Below are positions 1 through 7,128 of a stretch of DNA of 49,594 nt, piece after piece; position 1 is the stretch's first letter, and each line of letters opens with the position of its first letter. Below the pieces are notes generated by a model. That model worked only from the letters and a program-made list of their open reading frames with translations. It did not search any database and was not told the origin of the DNA. The translations under genes were made by a program, and so were the position numbers. Source of the DNA: Oscillospiraceae bacterium (GTDB taxonomy: Bacteria > Bacillota > Clostridia > Oscillospirales > Ruminococcaceae); NCBI GenBank assembly GCA_017541275.1, contig JAFXZM010000032.1:1-49594 (forward strand), in the 5' to 3' direction.

Positions 1-22
1 GTATAAAATATGCTGATACGTT

Positions 23-108
23 CTTTTTATATTATATCGGGGTCTGGGGACAATGTCCCCAGCAGGGGTTTGGGGACGGAGTCCCCATTTTGAATCCATC
101 GGAGATAC
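23..108. repeat. 86-bp direct repeat, copy A
   Basis: Bases 23-108 match 301-386 with a single mismatch (ccatcgg against ccattgg). The unit contains two stacked palindromes, ggggacaatgtcccc and ggggacggagtcccc, so a transcript would fold into consecutive GC-rich hairpins. It ends in ccatyggagatac. Related tails occur near 29745-29772, which suggests a dispersed intergenic repeat family. Confidence 0.85.
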
Positions 109-300
109 TACTTTCTCGACAAACTGAGGATTCCGATTTCCGGGAGCCTCTTTGTCTGTCGATAAAGTGTCTCCGACGGATTTCTAATGGGGCTCTCGCT
201 CGCTTCGCTATGAGTTTGCATCGCAAACTCACCCAAACCCCGCTTAAGGGCTACTAGCCCTTAAGAATCTCAATATATATCAAAATGATACTGGTTCGTC

Positions 301-386
301 CTTTTTATATTATATCGGGGTCTGGGGACAATGTCCCCAGCAGGGGTTTGGGGACGGAGTCCCCATTTTGAATCCATTGGAGATAC
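301..386. repeat. 86-bp direct repeat, copy B
   Basis: Second copy of the 86-bp unit, 278 bases downstream of copy A and identical except for one base. It ends about 45 bases before the -35 box of the glmS promoter, so it could affect read-in from upstream, but no protein-coding role is visible. Confidence 0.85.
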
Positions 387-431
387 CGCCTTATAAATCT
401 CCGGCCGGCGGCTTCCGCAGTGTGAAAAAAC

Positions 432-460
432 TTGACAATATGCTGCTTTCGTGGTATACT
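432..460 (+). promoter_or_regulatory. SigA-type promoter of glmS
   Basis: TTGACA at 432-437 and TATACT at 455-460 are separated by exactly 17 bases. The expected start of transcription is near 467, giving a leader of about 110 bases. That leader is short and lacks recognisable glmS ribozyme core segments. Confidence 0.85.
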
Positions 461-576
461 GTACAGTAGGGATACCGCACCGATATGCAGCATGTACCGC
501 AAAAATACCGGTGATTCTTTGCCCGGAGCGCGTATCCTTTCGCAAGCCAAATTACAACTGAGAGGATTATTTTATT

Positions 577-2415
577 ATGTGTGGAATTGTAGGATTTACA
601 GGCAACAAACAGGCAGCGCCCGTTCTGCTGGACGGCCTGTCAAAGCTCGAATACCGCGGCTATGACTCTGCCGGCATCGCAGTGCGCGACGGCGACAAGG
701 ATACCGAGATCATCAAGGAAAAGGGAAAGCTCAAGGTTCTGGCCGAAATGACCGATTACGGCAAGGCCGTCAAGGGTACCTGCGGCATCGGCCATACCCG
801 CTGGGCAACGCACGGCGAGCCCTCGGCAGTCAATGCACATCCCCATGCCTCCGATGACTATAACGTCATCGCCGTCCATAACGGCATCATCGAAAACTAT
901 CAGGAGCTCCGTGAGAAGCTCATCAAAAAAGGCTATTCCTTCAAATCGCAGACGGACACTGAGGTCGCAGTCAAGCTGATCGACTACTACTGCAAGAAGT
1001 ATTCCGGCCTGCCCGTTGAGTCGATCGCGCGCGCAATGGTTCGTATCCGCGGCTCCTATGCGCTCTGCGTCATGTTCAAGGATTATCCGGGCGAAATTTA
1101 CTGCGCCCGCAAGGACAGCCCCATGATTATCGGCATCGCCGACGGCTGCTCCTATGTCGCCTCCGATGTTCCCGCGATTCTCAAATATACGCGGAATGTC
1201 TACTACATCGGCAATATGGAAATCGCCAAGCTGGAGCAGGGGAATGTCACATTCTTCACCATTGACAGCGAGGAGATCGAAAAGCCGCTGACTGAGATCA
1301 AATGGGATGCGGAATCTGCCGAAAAGGGCGGCTTTGAGCACTTTATGCTCAAGGAAATCTATGAGCAGCCCAAGGTGATTCGCGATACGATCAATTCCGT
1401 TGTCAAGGACGGTCAGGTGCATTTCGACAGCGTCAGCCTCACGGACGAGGAAATGCAGGCGATTGAGCAGGTGTATATCGTTGCATGCGGCTCCGCCTAT
1501 CATGTCGGCATGGCGCTGCAATATGTCATCGAGGAGCTGACCTCCCTGCAGGTTCGTGTGGAGCTTGCCTCGGAATTCCGCTACAGAAAAATGACCCTGA
1601 ACAAAAAGAGCCTTGTCATCGTCATCAGCCAGTCCGGCGAAACTGCCGATACGCTGGCAGCGCTGCGTGAGGCAAAGGATCAGGGCATCAAGACACTCGG
1701 CATCGTCAATGTCGTCGGCTCGTCGATTGCGCGTGAGGCGGATAACGTGTTCTATACGCTGGCAGGCCCGGAGATTTCCGTCGCGACCACCAAGGCATAT
1801 AGCTGTCAGCTTGCAGCAGGGTATCTGCTGGCATTGCAGTTTGCAAAGGCGCGCGGTGAGATTGAGGAGGCACGCTATCAGGAGCTTCTGAAGTCGATCT
1901 ATTCAATCCCGGATAAGGTCGAGCGGATTCTGGAGGACAAGGAGCGCCTGCAATGGTACTCCGCGAAGCTCATCAATGTCGGCGATGCGTTCTTCATCGG
2001 CCGCGGCATCGACTACGCGATCGGCATGGAGGGCAGCCTGAAGCTCAAGGAGATCAGCTACATCCACTCCGAGGCATACGCAGCCGGCGAGCTGAAGCAC
2101 GGCCCGATCAGCCTGATCGAGAACGGCACAATCGTCATCAGCGTGGTCACGCAGTCCGGGCTGATTGAGAAAACCGTCAGCAATATGGTCGAGGTCAAGA
2201 GCCGCGGCGCAAAGGTCATGGCCGTGACGACAGCGGGCAATTATTTCCTCGAAGATACGGCAGAATTCGTCTGCTATGTGCCGAAGATCGAGCCGATGTT
2301 CGCGGGCAGCCTTTCGGTCATCCCGCTTCAGATTCTGAGCTATTATGTCTCGATCGGCAAGGGCTTCGATGTCGATAAGCCGCGCAATCTGGCAAAATCC
2401 GTGACAGTGGAGTAA
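577..2415 (+). CDS. glmS: glutamine-fructose-6-phosphate aminotransferase (isomerizing)
   Basis: GlmS makes glucosamine 6-phosphate from fructose 6-phosphate and glutamine, the first committed step to UDP-GlcNAc for peptidoglycan, in the cytoplasm. The 612-residue protein has the normal family length. It starts MCGIVGF, so Cys2 becomes the N-terminal nucleophile of the class II glutamine amidotransferase domain (about 1-220, with HTRWATHG and HNGIIENY). Two SIS sugar-isomerase domains follow (SQSGETADT near 350 and a second past 450), and the C-terminus is the typical DKPRNLAKSVTVE. The start follows AGAGGA at 561-566 with a 10-base gap. It is the first gene of an operon with the HexNAc kinase 4 bases downstream. 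Identification is firm. Confidence 0.98.
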   Translation: MCGIVGFTGNKQAAPVLLDGLSKLEYRGYDSAGIAVRDGDKDTEIIKEKGKLKVLAEMTDYGKAVKGTCGIGHTRWATHGEPSAVNAHPHASDDYNVIAVHNGIIENYQELREKLIKKGYSFKSQTDTEVAVKLIDYYCKKYSGLPVESIARAMVRIRGSYALCVMFKDYPGEIYCARKDSPMIIGIADGCSYVASDVPAILKYTRNVYYIGNMEIAKLEQGNVTFFTIDSEEIEKPLTEIKWDAESAEKGGFEHFMLKEIYEQPKVIRDTINSVVKDGQVHFDSVSLTDEEMQAIEQVYIVACGSAYHVGMALQYVIEELTSLQVRVELASEFRYRKMTLNKKSLVIVISQSGETADTLAALREAKDQGIKTLGIVNVVGSSIAREADNVFYTLAGPEISVATTKAYSCQLAAGYLLALQFAKARGEIEEARYQELLKSIYSIPDKVERILEDKERLQWYSAKLINVGDAFFIGRGIDYAIGMEGSLKLKEISYIHSEAYAAGELKHGPISLIENGTIVISVVTQSGLIEKTVSNMVEVKSRGAKVMAVTTAGNYFLEDTAEFVCYVPKIEPMFAGSLSVIPLQILSYYVSIGKGFDVDKPRNLAKSVTVE

Positions 2416-2419
2416 AAAT

Positions 2420-3499
2420 ATGCTTGATACAATCAGAAAGATCGGCGCGGCATTCCGGCTGCCGGGAGAGGCGACCGCCTGCGATACGATCACAAACGGC
2501 AACATCAATGCGACCTGCCGCGTCACCTACCGCAATCCCGACGGCAGCACAAAGCAGTATATCTTCCAGCGGGTCAATACGGCAGTGTTCAGCGACCCGG
2601 TGAAGATCATGCAGAATATCGACCGCGTGACTTCGTATATCCGCGAGAAATATCCGGAGGAGCCTACGCTGCATTTTCATCACACGGCGGACGGCAAAAA
2701 CTACGTATTTTCGGATGAAAACGCATTCTGGCGCGTGATGAACTGCGTCGATGCGGTCACATTCGATACCTGTGACGATCTCTCTGTCATCGAAGCAACC
2801 GGAAAGGCGTTCGGGCATTTTCAGAATCAGCTTGCGGACTTCGACGGCTCGCAGCTCTATGAAACGATACCGGATTTCCATAATACGAAAAAGCGCCTTG
2901 ATACGCTGTTTTCACATGCGGAGCAGGATCCCTGCGGCCGTGTCGCAGAGGTGCAGGAGGAGCTCGGATTCATCGCCACGGTGCGGGAGGAGGCCGGCGC
3001 ACTGTCTGTCCGCTATGCAAGCGGCGAATTCCCGGTGCGCGTCACGCACAATGACACGAAATCGAACAACGTGCTTTTTGACCGCGAGACCAGGCGGCCG
3101 ATCGTCGTGATCGACCTCGACACGGTCATGCCGGGCATGGCGATGTACGATTTCGCGGACGCGGTGCGGTTCATCGCGAACACCGCCGCGGAGGATGAAC
3201 CCGACCTGAGCCGCGTGTCGTTTGACACGGAGAAATTCCGCGCGTTTTGCAGAGGCTTTCTCGGCGAGGTCGGCAGCCGCCTGACGCAGCCGGAGCTTGA
3301 CAGTCTGGTGCAGGCGTCGTTCTCGATTACGGTTGAGCTTGCGTCGCGGTTTCTGGATGACTACATCACCGGCGACAAGTATTTCAAGGTCAACTATCCC
3401 GCGCACAATCTCGTGCGGACGCGCTGCCAGCTTGCGCTCGCGAAGGATATCCTCGCAAAGCGCGCCGAGCTGGAGCAGATCGTCCGGGAGGCGAAGTAA
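2420..3499 (+). CDS. nahK: N-acetylhexosamine 1-kinase-like phosphotransferase
   Basis: A 359-residue cytoplasmic kinase of the choline/aminoglycoside phosphotransferase fold. It closely resembles, from memory, bifidobacterial NahK/LnpB, which phosphorylates GlcNAc and GalNAc at C1 with ATP (EC 2.7.1.162). Visible signatures: GNINATCRV near the N-terminus, a FQRVNTAVF strand, the Brenner motif THNDTKSNN (catalytic Asp) near 212-220, VIDLDTVMPG (metal-binding Asp), YDFADAVRF, and a C-terminal NYPAHNLVRTR. It starts 4 bases after glmS, with a GGAG site inside the glmS end, so the two are co-transcribed. The context fits salvage of HexNAc to HexNAc-1-P feeding UDP-amino sugars. Substrate is inferred by family; a different sugar is possible. 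Confidence 0.85.
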   Translation: MLDTIRKIGAAFRLPGEATACDTITNGNINATCRVTYRNPDGSTKQYIFQRVNTAVFSDPVKIMQNIDRVTSYIREKYPEEPTLHFHHTADGKNYVFSDENAFWRVMNCVDAVTFDTCDDLSVIEATGKAFGHFQNQLADFDGSQLYETIPDFHNTKKRLDTLFSHAEQDPCGRVAEVQEELGFIATVREEAGALSVRYASGEFPVRVTHNDTKSNNVLFDRETRRPIVVIDLDTVMPGMAMYDFADAVRFIANTAAEDEPDLSRVSFDTEKFRAFCRGFLGEVGSRLTQPELDSLVQASFSITVELASRFLDDYITGDKYFKVNYPAHNLVRTRCQLALAKDILAKRAELEQIVREAK

Positions 3500-3505
3500 C
3501 GAAAA

Positions 3506-3550
3506 AAACCGCTCTCTGTATTCAGAGGGCGGTTTGCGTTTTTGTTTTTT
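3506..3550. terminator. bidirectional Rho-independent terminator
   Basis: The stem aaaccgctctctg/cagagggcggttt at 3506-3535 has one mismatch. It is followed on the + strand by a T-rich run to 3550, and on the - strand by seven T residues. It lies between the convergent nahK and pilin genes and can serve both. Confidence 0.85.
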
Positions 3551-3552
3551 GT

Positions 3553-4092
3553 TTACGGCGTAATGCCGAGCTTTTCAAGCGCGAAGTCAAGCGCACTTTC
3601 TGCCGACCATGCGCCGGCATGCGCATTGTAATCCGGAACGCCGATCTTGATCGGATTGGTGCCGGGGTAACTTTTCAGCATGACGCCGACCGCCGGAACA
3701 TCGTCGTTCTCAATGTAAAATGCAGCTTCTTCGAGCTTTGGCGCATCGGTGAAATAATTGTATACCTTCGCAAGAAATAACTGTTTCAGATCAGCTGCAC
3801 TGTGCAGATCGAAACCGGCATCATTTGCGCTGACACCCTTTGCTGCTTCAATCTCGTCTTTGGTCGCAGTAATGATTCCGTCAAGCGTGCGGGGCGGCAG
3901 GTCATACGCCATAATCTCAATATTCGCAATCTGCGCGCCGCTTCTCATATTCTTGGCAGCGGCATTAGCAGAGGTTAGTCTTGATTTGTTGATATAGCCC
4001 ATCAGCGCAGGCACGAGGATTGCTGCAAGGATGCCGATAATTGCGATGACGACTATCAGCTCAATCAAAGTGAACCCATTTTTTTTCTTCAT
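3553..4092 (-). CDS. type IV pilin-like protein (prepilin N-terminal motif)
   Basis: A 179-residue secreted/membrane pilin. MKKKN-GFTLIELIVVIAIIGIL is a class III prepilin leader: prepilin peptidase cuts after Gly6 and Phe+1 is methylated, with Glu5 of the mature chain present. The hydrophobic helix runs to about residue 30; the globular rest is unlike known domains but contains VYNYFTDAPKLEEA, shared with the next pilin. I chose the internal ATG at 4092 because AGAGAGGG lies 8 bases upstream; an upstream in-frame ATG at 4125 would wrongly extend the leader. It lies downstream of the second pilin gene with a terminator hairpin between. No assembly ATPase, platform or prepilin peptidase is encoded in the window. 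Known parallel: Pil-family cellulose-binding protein CbpC of Ruminococcus albus. Confidence 0.9.
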   Translation of the reverse strand: MKKKNGFTLIELIVVIAIIGILAAILVPALMGYINKSRLTSANAAAKNMRSGAQIANIEIMAYDLPPRTLDGIITATKDEIEAAKGVSANDAGFDLHSAADLKQLFLAKVYNYFTDAPKLEEAAFYIENDDVPAVGVMLKSYPGTNPIKIGVPDYNAHAGAWSAESALDFALEKLGITP

Positions 4093-4181
4093 CTGTTTCA
4101 CCCTCTCTAAAATGAAACCGGACAAATCGTGTTGTCATTCAAAAACTCAAATCTCTGCTGCTTTGATTAAGATATCTAGTA

Positions 4182-4209
4182 AGAAAGCCCCCAAAAATGG
4201 GGGCTTTCT
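4182..4209 (-). terminator. terminator between the two pilin genes
   Basis: An 11-bp perfect stem (agaaagccccc/gggggctttct) lies 40 bases after the stop of the upstream pilin gene. On the - strand it is followed by tactagat rather than a long T run, so some read-through into the second pilin gene is likely. No good separate promoter is visible for that gene. Confidence 0.7.
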
Positions 4210-4251
4210 ATCATCAGAACTCAGTCTGACTTGCTTTCTTTTCAGAAGTGA

Positions 4252-4734
4252 TTAGCCAGCAGCATAGGAAAGAGCCTGAGTGATGGTCTTGTTGCTCTCG
4301 TAGGTATCAACAGTCATCTGCTTCGGATGAGAACCCGAGTAGCCGGACTTATCAACAACAGCAGCAGCAGTGCAGACGCCGTTACCGTTAACAGTGATCA
4401 TTGCTGCAGACAGCTTGGTGATATCGGTGAAGTAGTTGTAAACTCTGTACTTCAGAACATCAGCATCAGCTGCAGTAGCTGCCGGAGCTGCCAGAGCAGT
4501 GGATGTGTAAACATCAATGTCACCAGCCAGAGAAGCAACTTCTCTGTCCTCAGCGTTCATGTCGGTCAGAGCAGCCTGAGCGCCGGTGTAGATCTGCTTT
4601 GCAGCACCGTTCGCGGAAGTGATCTTGGACTTCTTAACATAGCCCATCATAGCCGGAACCAGGATAGCAGCCAGAACGCCGATGATCGCGATAACAACGA
4701 TCAGCTCAATCAGAGTAAAACCTTTCTTTTTCAT
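4252..4734 (-). CDS. type IV pilin-like protein, probable major pilin
   Basis: A 160-residue pilin with leader MKKKG-FTLIELIVVIAIIGVL, Glu5 in the mature protein and a single N-terminal helix. The globular domain is small and rich in Ala, Thr and Asp, with VYNYFTDITKL near the middle matching the neighbouring paralogue. I chose ATG at 4734 because GAGGAGG lies 9 bases upstream (4744-4750); the longer frame would add 12 residues before the leader. It has a near-consensus promoter, two leader hairpins and a strongly biased codon set (GCA, GGT/C, CTG), which suggests high expression and a major-subunit role. The surface function (adhesion, twitching or DNA uptake) is not visible. Confidence 0.92.
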   Translation of the reverse strand: MKKKGFTLIELIVVIAIIGVLAAILVPAMMGYVKKSKITSANGAAKQIYTGAQAALTDMNAEDREVASLAGDIDVYTSTALAAPAATAADADVLKYRVYNYFTDITKLSAAMITVNGNGVCTAAAVVDKSGYSGSHPKQMTVDTYESNKTITQALSYAAG

Positions 4735-4834
4735 GATAAAAAACCTCCTCAAAAGTTGTAGCAGTTTCACTGCTTAAAGATCGGATTTGCAGCCTCCGCA
4801 GACGTCATACGGAGGATTTGCTTTCCATGGTCTT

Positions 4835-4863
4835 AGTATAGCACATCCAAACGGAAATGTCAA
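4835..4863 (-). promoter_or_regulatory. SigA-type promoter of the major pilin gene
   Basis: On the minus strand TTGACA (4858-4863) and TATACT (4835-4840) are separated by 17 bases. Transcription should start near 4828. The leader of about 95 bases carries a hairpin near 4794-4816 (cctccg/cggagg) and a second near 4764-4778 (agcagtgaaactgct), which could stabilise the mRNA. Confidence 0.85.
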
Positions 4864-5064
4864 GTCTTTTCCGCAATTTTACGAGAATGTGAACAAACTT
4901 TTACGAAACCCGATTTTTTTGCCGTTTTTTTGATATCGTCTTTGGCATTGTGCACAAAAAGAATGACAGGAATGTAATTATTCGGCGGGGCAGCGGTCAT
5001 CTTGCAGGCCATCTGAGCCGGAAACGGTGCAGGGTGTCTGCACAACTCACGCATTTATCTTGCG
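4864..5064. other. intergenic region without a recognised gene
   Basis: AT-rich stretch between the pilin promoter and the end of the oxidoreductase operon. A short hairpin gtgcag/ctgcac lies at about 5029-5045. I see no clear T-tailed terminator for the operon and no supported coding sequence. Confidence 0.5.
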
Positions 5065-7119
5065 TCATTTCAGCCATTTCAGCGCGCCGGTCGGGCAGGC
5101 CTCTGCACATTTTCCGCACTGCGCGCAGACGGCTGCGGTCTCCGGATCGTGAAATTCCGGCTTTACGGCAGTCGGGAAGCCGCGCCCGATGAGCCCGAGA
5201 ATGCCCTTGCCCGTTACCTCATCACAGATGCGGACGCAGAGCCCGCAGAGGATGCATTTGCCGTTGTCGCGCTCGATACACACGAGTCTGCGTTCTTTTT
5301 CCGCTTCGTGCATCACGCCGGCGAAGCGCTCGGGGTGAATCTCCTGCTGCTGCGCATAGCGGATCAGCCGGCATTCGGCATAGTCATGGCAGCCGCATTC
5401 GAGGCAGCGCTGTGCCTCCCGCACGGCGGTTTCGTCATCGAGCCCGAGGTTGACCGGTGCAAAATCCTTTGCACGCTCCGCCGCCGGTCTGGTCGGCATC
5501 TGACAGCGCGGCTGCTTCCCGCGGTCTGCGAGATCGGCGGCGGTGACATTCTTTTTCGAGTAATACGGCGCACGGTACGGCTTCATTTCGCCGCGCAGCG
5601 CTGAATCCACGACCGCCGCACAGCGTCCCGCCTCGCCGATCGCCTCAATCGCGATCGAAGCGCCGCGGTTTGTCGCATCGCCCACGGCATACACATGCTC
5701 CAGATTCGTCAGGTAGGTCGCGGCATCGGCCTCGATCGTGCCTTTTTTCGTCAGTGCAACGCCGTCCAGACCGGCCGGGTCGAGCCGCTGCCCGATCGCC
5801 ATGATGACAAGATCGACGTCCAGTGTCTCGAATTTCCCCTCGACCGGCACCGGCGACCGCCGTCCGGAGGCATCCGGCTCGCCGAGCTCCATGACTTGCA
5901 GTTTTATCTGCTTCACGCGGCCGTTTTCGCCGATGATCTCGGCGGGGTTCGTCAGGAATTTGTAGGTCACGCCCTCCTCGATCGACTCCTCGATCTCGAT
6001 CTCCTCTGCGGGCATTTCGCTCCGCGTTCTGCGGTAGATGACGTAAACGGCATCGGCGCCGCAGCGAATTGCCGTGCGGCAGGCATCCATTGCGGTATTG
6101 CCGCCGCCGCAGACCGCGACTCTTTTGCCGCGCAGATCGGAAATCTCACCCTCACCGCTGCTGATATCGTGCAGAAACTGAATGCCGCCGGTCACGCCCG
6201 CAAGCTCCTCGCCGGGGCAGCGCATATTCATGCTGCTCCATGCGCCGGTCGCGAGAATCACCGCGTCATACGTGCTGCGGAGCTGCTCCAGTGTAATGTC
6301 TTTTCCCAGCTTTACGTTATTTTTCATCGTCACGCCGAGCCGTTCGATCTCCGCGATTTCACGGTCGAGCAGCGCCTTCGGGAGCCGGTATGCCGGTATG
6401 CCGTACCGCAGCATACCGCCCATTTTCGCAGCGGCATCGTACACGGTGACATCGTGGCCTTTCAGGTATAAATAGTATGCGGCAGTCAGTCCGCCGGGGC
6501 CGCCGCCGACAACCGCGGCATGTTTGCCGCTGCGCGGTGCGGGTACGGGGCGGTAGGGGTCGCCGGCGAGATCACGGTCTGCGGCATGTGCCTTCAGAAA
6601 GGCGATCGAAAGCGGCGCCTCAACCAGTCCGCGGCGGCAGTTCTGCTCGCAGGGATGCGGACATACTCTGCCGATCGACGCGGGCAGGGGAATCTTCTCC
6701 TTGATAATTTCGACCGCGCCTCGGAAATCGCCCTGCGCGATTTTTTTCACATAGCCCTGACAGTCGGTGCCTGCGGGGCAGTTGAGCTGACACGGGCCGC
6801 GGCAGTCGCCGGTATGGTCGCTCATCAGCAGTTCCAGCGCGATTTTCCGCGACTGGTTCACGCGCGCCGTATCAAAGCGGACGACATAGCCCTCCATGGC
6901 CTTCGCGGAGCAGGCGCGCAGCAGCTTCGGAACGGGCTTGCCGCGCCCGTCATCGAGCACCTCGACCGCACACAGGCCGCATGCACCGTAAACGCGGACG
7001 CTCTCGTCATTGCAGAGGTTCGGGATCTCGATGCCGTTTTGCTTTGCCGCCTGCAAAATGGAAGTACCCTCCTCGCAGACGCAGGGCTGTCCGTTGACCG
7101 TAAAATGTATCTGACTCAT
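5065..7119 (-). CDS. GltD-like FAD/NAD(P) oxidoreductase with extra Fe-S domains (StnA/NfnA-type subunit)
   Basis: A 684-residue cytoplasmic flavoprotein. N-terminal 2Fe-2S ferredoxin domain (about 1-80; Cys36, Cys47, Cys50 and a Cys near 70 in LRACSAK). Next a GltD-type helical Fe-S domain with CRGPCQLNCPAGTDC and CPHPCEQNC. FAD fold with VVGGGPGGLTAAY (about 200), NADP-type fold with CGGGNTAMDACR followed by IYRRTRSEMP, and an FAD-closing GDATNRGAS. The C-terminus has two 4Fe-4S motifs (CILCGLCVRIC and CAQCGKCAEACP). It lies 9 bases after the NuoF-like gene with GAGGTG before the ATG. This is the subunit set of StnABC/NfnABC, which couples NADPH, NADH and ferredoxin. Alternatives: an SfrB-like subunit or a NADP-linked partner of another enzyme. 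No hydrogenase or formate dehydrogenase catalytic gene is adjacent. Confidence 0.85.
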   Translation of the reverse strand: MSQIHFTVNGQPCVCEEGTSILQAAKQNGIEIPNLCNDESVRVYGACGLCAVEVLDDGRGKPVPKLLRACSAKAMEGYVVRFDTARVNQSRKIALELLMSDHTGDCRGPCQLNCPAGTDCQGYVKKIAQGDFRGAVEIIKEKIPLPASIGRVCPHPCEQNCRRGLVEAPLSIAFLKAHAADRDLAGDPYRPVPAPRSGKHAAVVGGGPGGLTAAYYLYLKGHDVTVYDAAAKMGGMLRYGIPAYRLPKALLDREIAEIERLGVTMKNNVKLGKDITLEQLRSTYDAVILATGAWSSMNMRCPGEELAGVTGGIQFLHDISSGEGEISDLRGKRVAVCGGGNTAMDACRTAIRCGADAVYVIYRRTRSEMPAEEIEIEESIEEGVTYKFLTNPAEIIGENGRVKQIKLQVMELGEPDASGRRSPVPVEGKFETLDVDLVIMAIGQRLDPAGLDGVALTKKGTIEADAATYLTNLEHVYAVGDATNRGASIAIEAIGEAGRCAAVVDSALRGEMKPYRAPYYSKKNVTAADLADRGKQPRCQMPTRPAAERAKDFAPVNLGLDDETAVREAQRCLECGCHDYAECRLIRYAQQQEIHPERFAGVMHEAEKERRLVCIERDNGKCILCGLCVRICDEVTGKGILGLIGRGFPTAVKPEFHDPETAAVCAQCGKCAEACPTGALKWLK

Positions 7120-7128
7120 TCGCTCACC

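Larger units (their letters stand above)
1..431. other. hairpin-rich intergenic region without a gene
   Basis: I see no convincing coding sequence here. The stretch holds two near-identical 86-bp direct repeats (listed separately) and, between them, perfect hairpins at 212-230 (gagtttgc/gcaaactc) and 243-265 (cttaagggct/agcccttaag). Short open frames on the minus strand come from the repeats and lack ribosome binding sites. The promoter of glmS starts right after it. Confidence 0.7.

Noticed and set aside
461-576. glmS ribozyme in the glmS leader
   Set aside because: The leader of about 110 bases is too short, and I could not find the conserved ribozyme core segments or a cleavage-site context.
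640-1521. 293-codon frame antisense to glmS
   Set aside because: Overlaps a certain gene; no ribosome site or domain.
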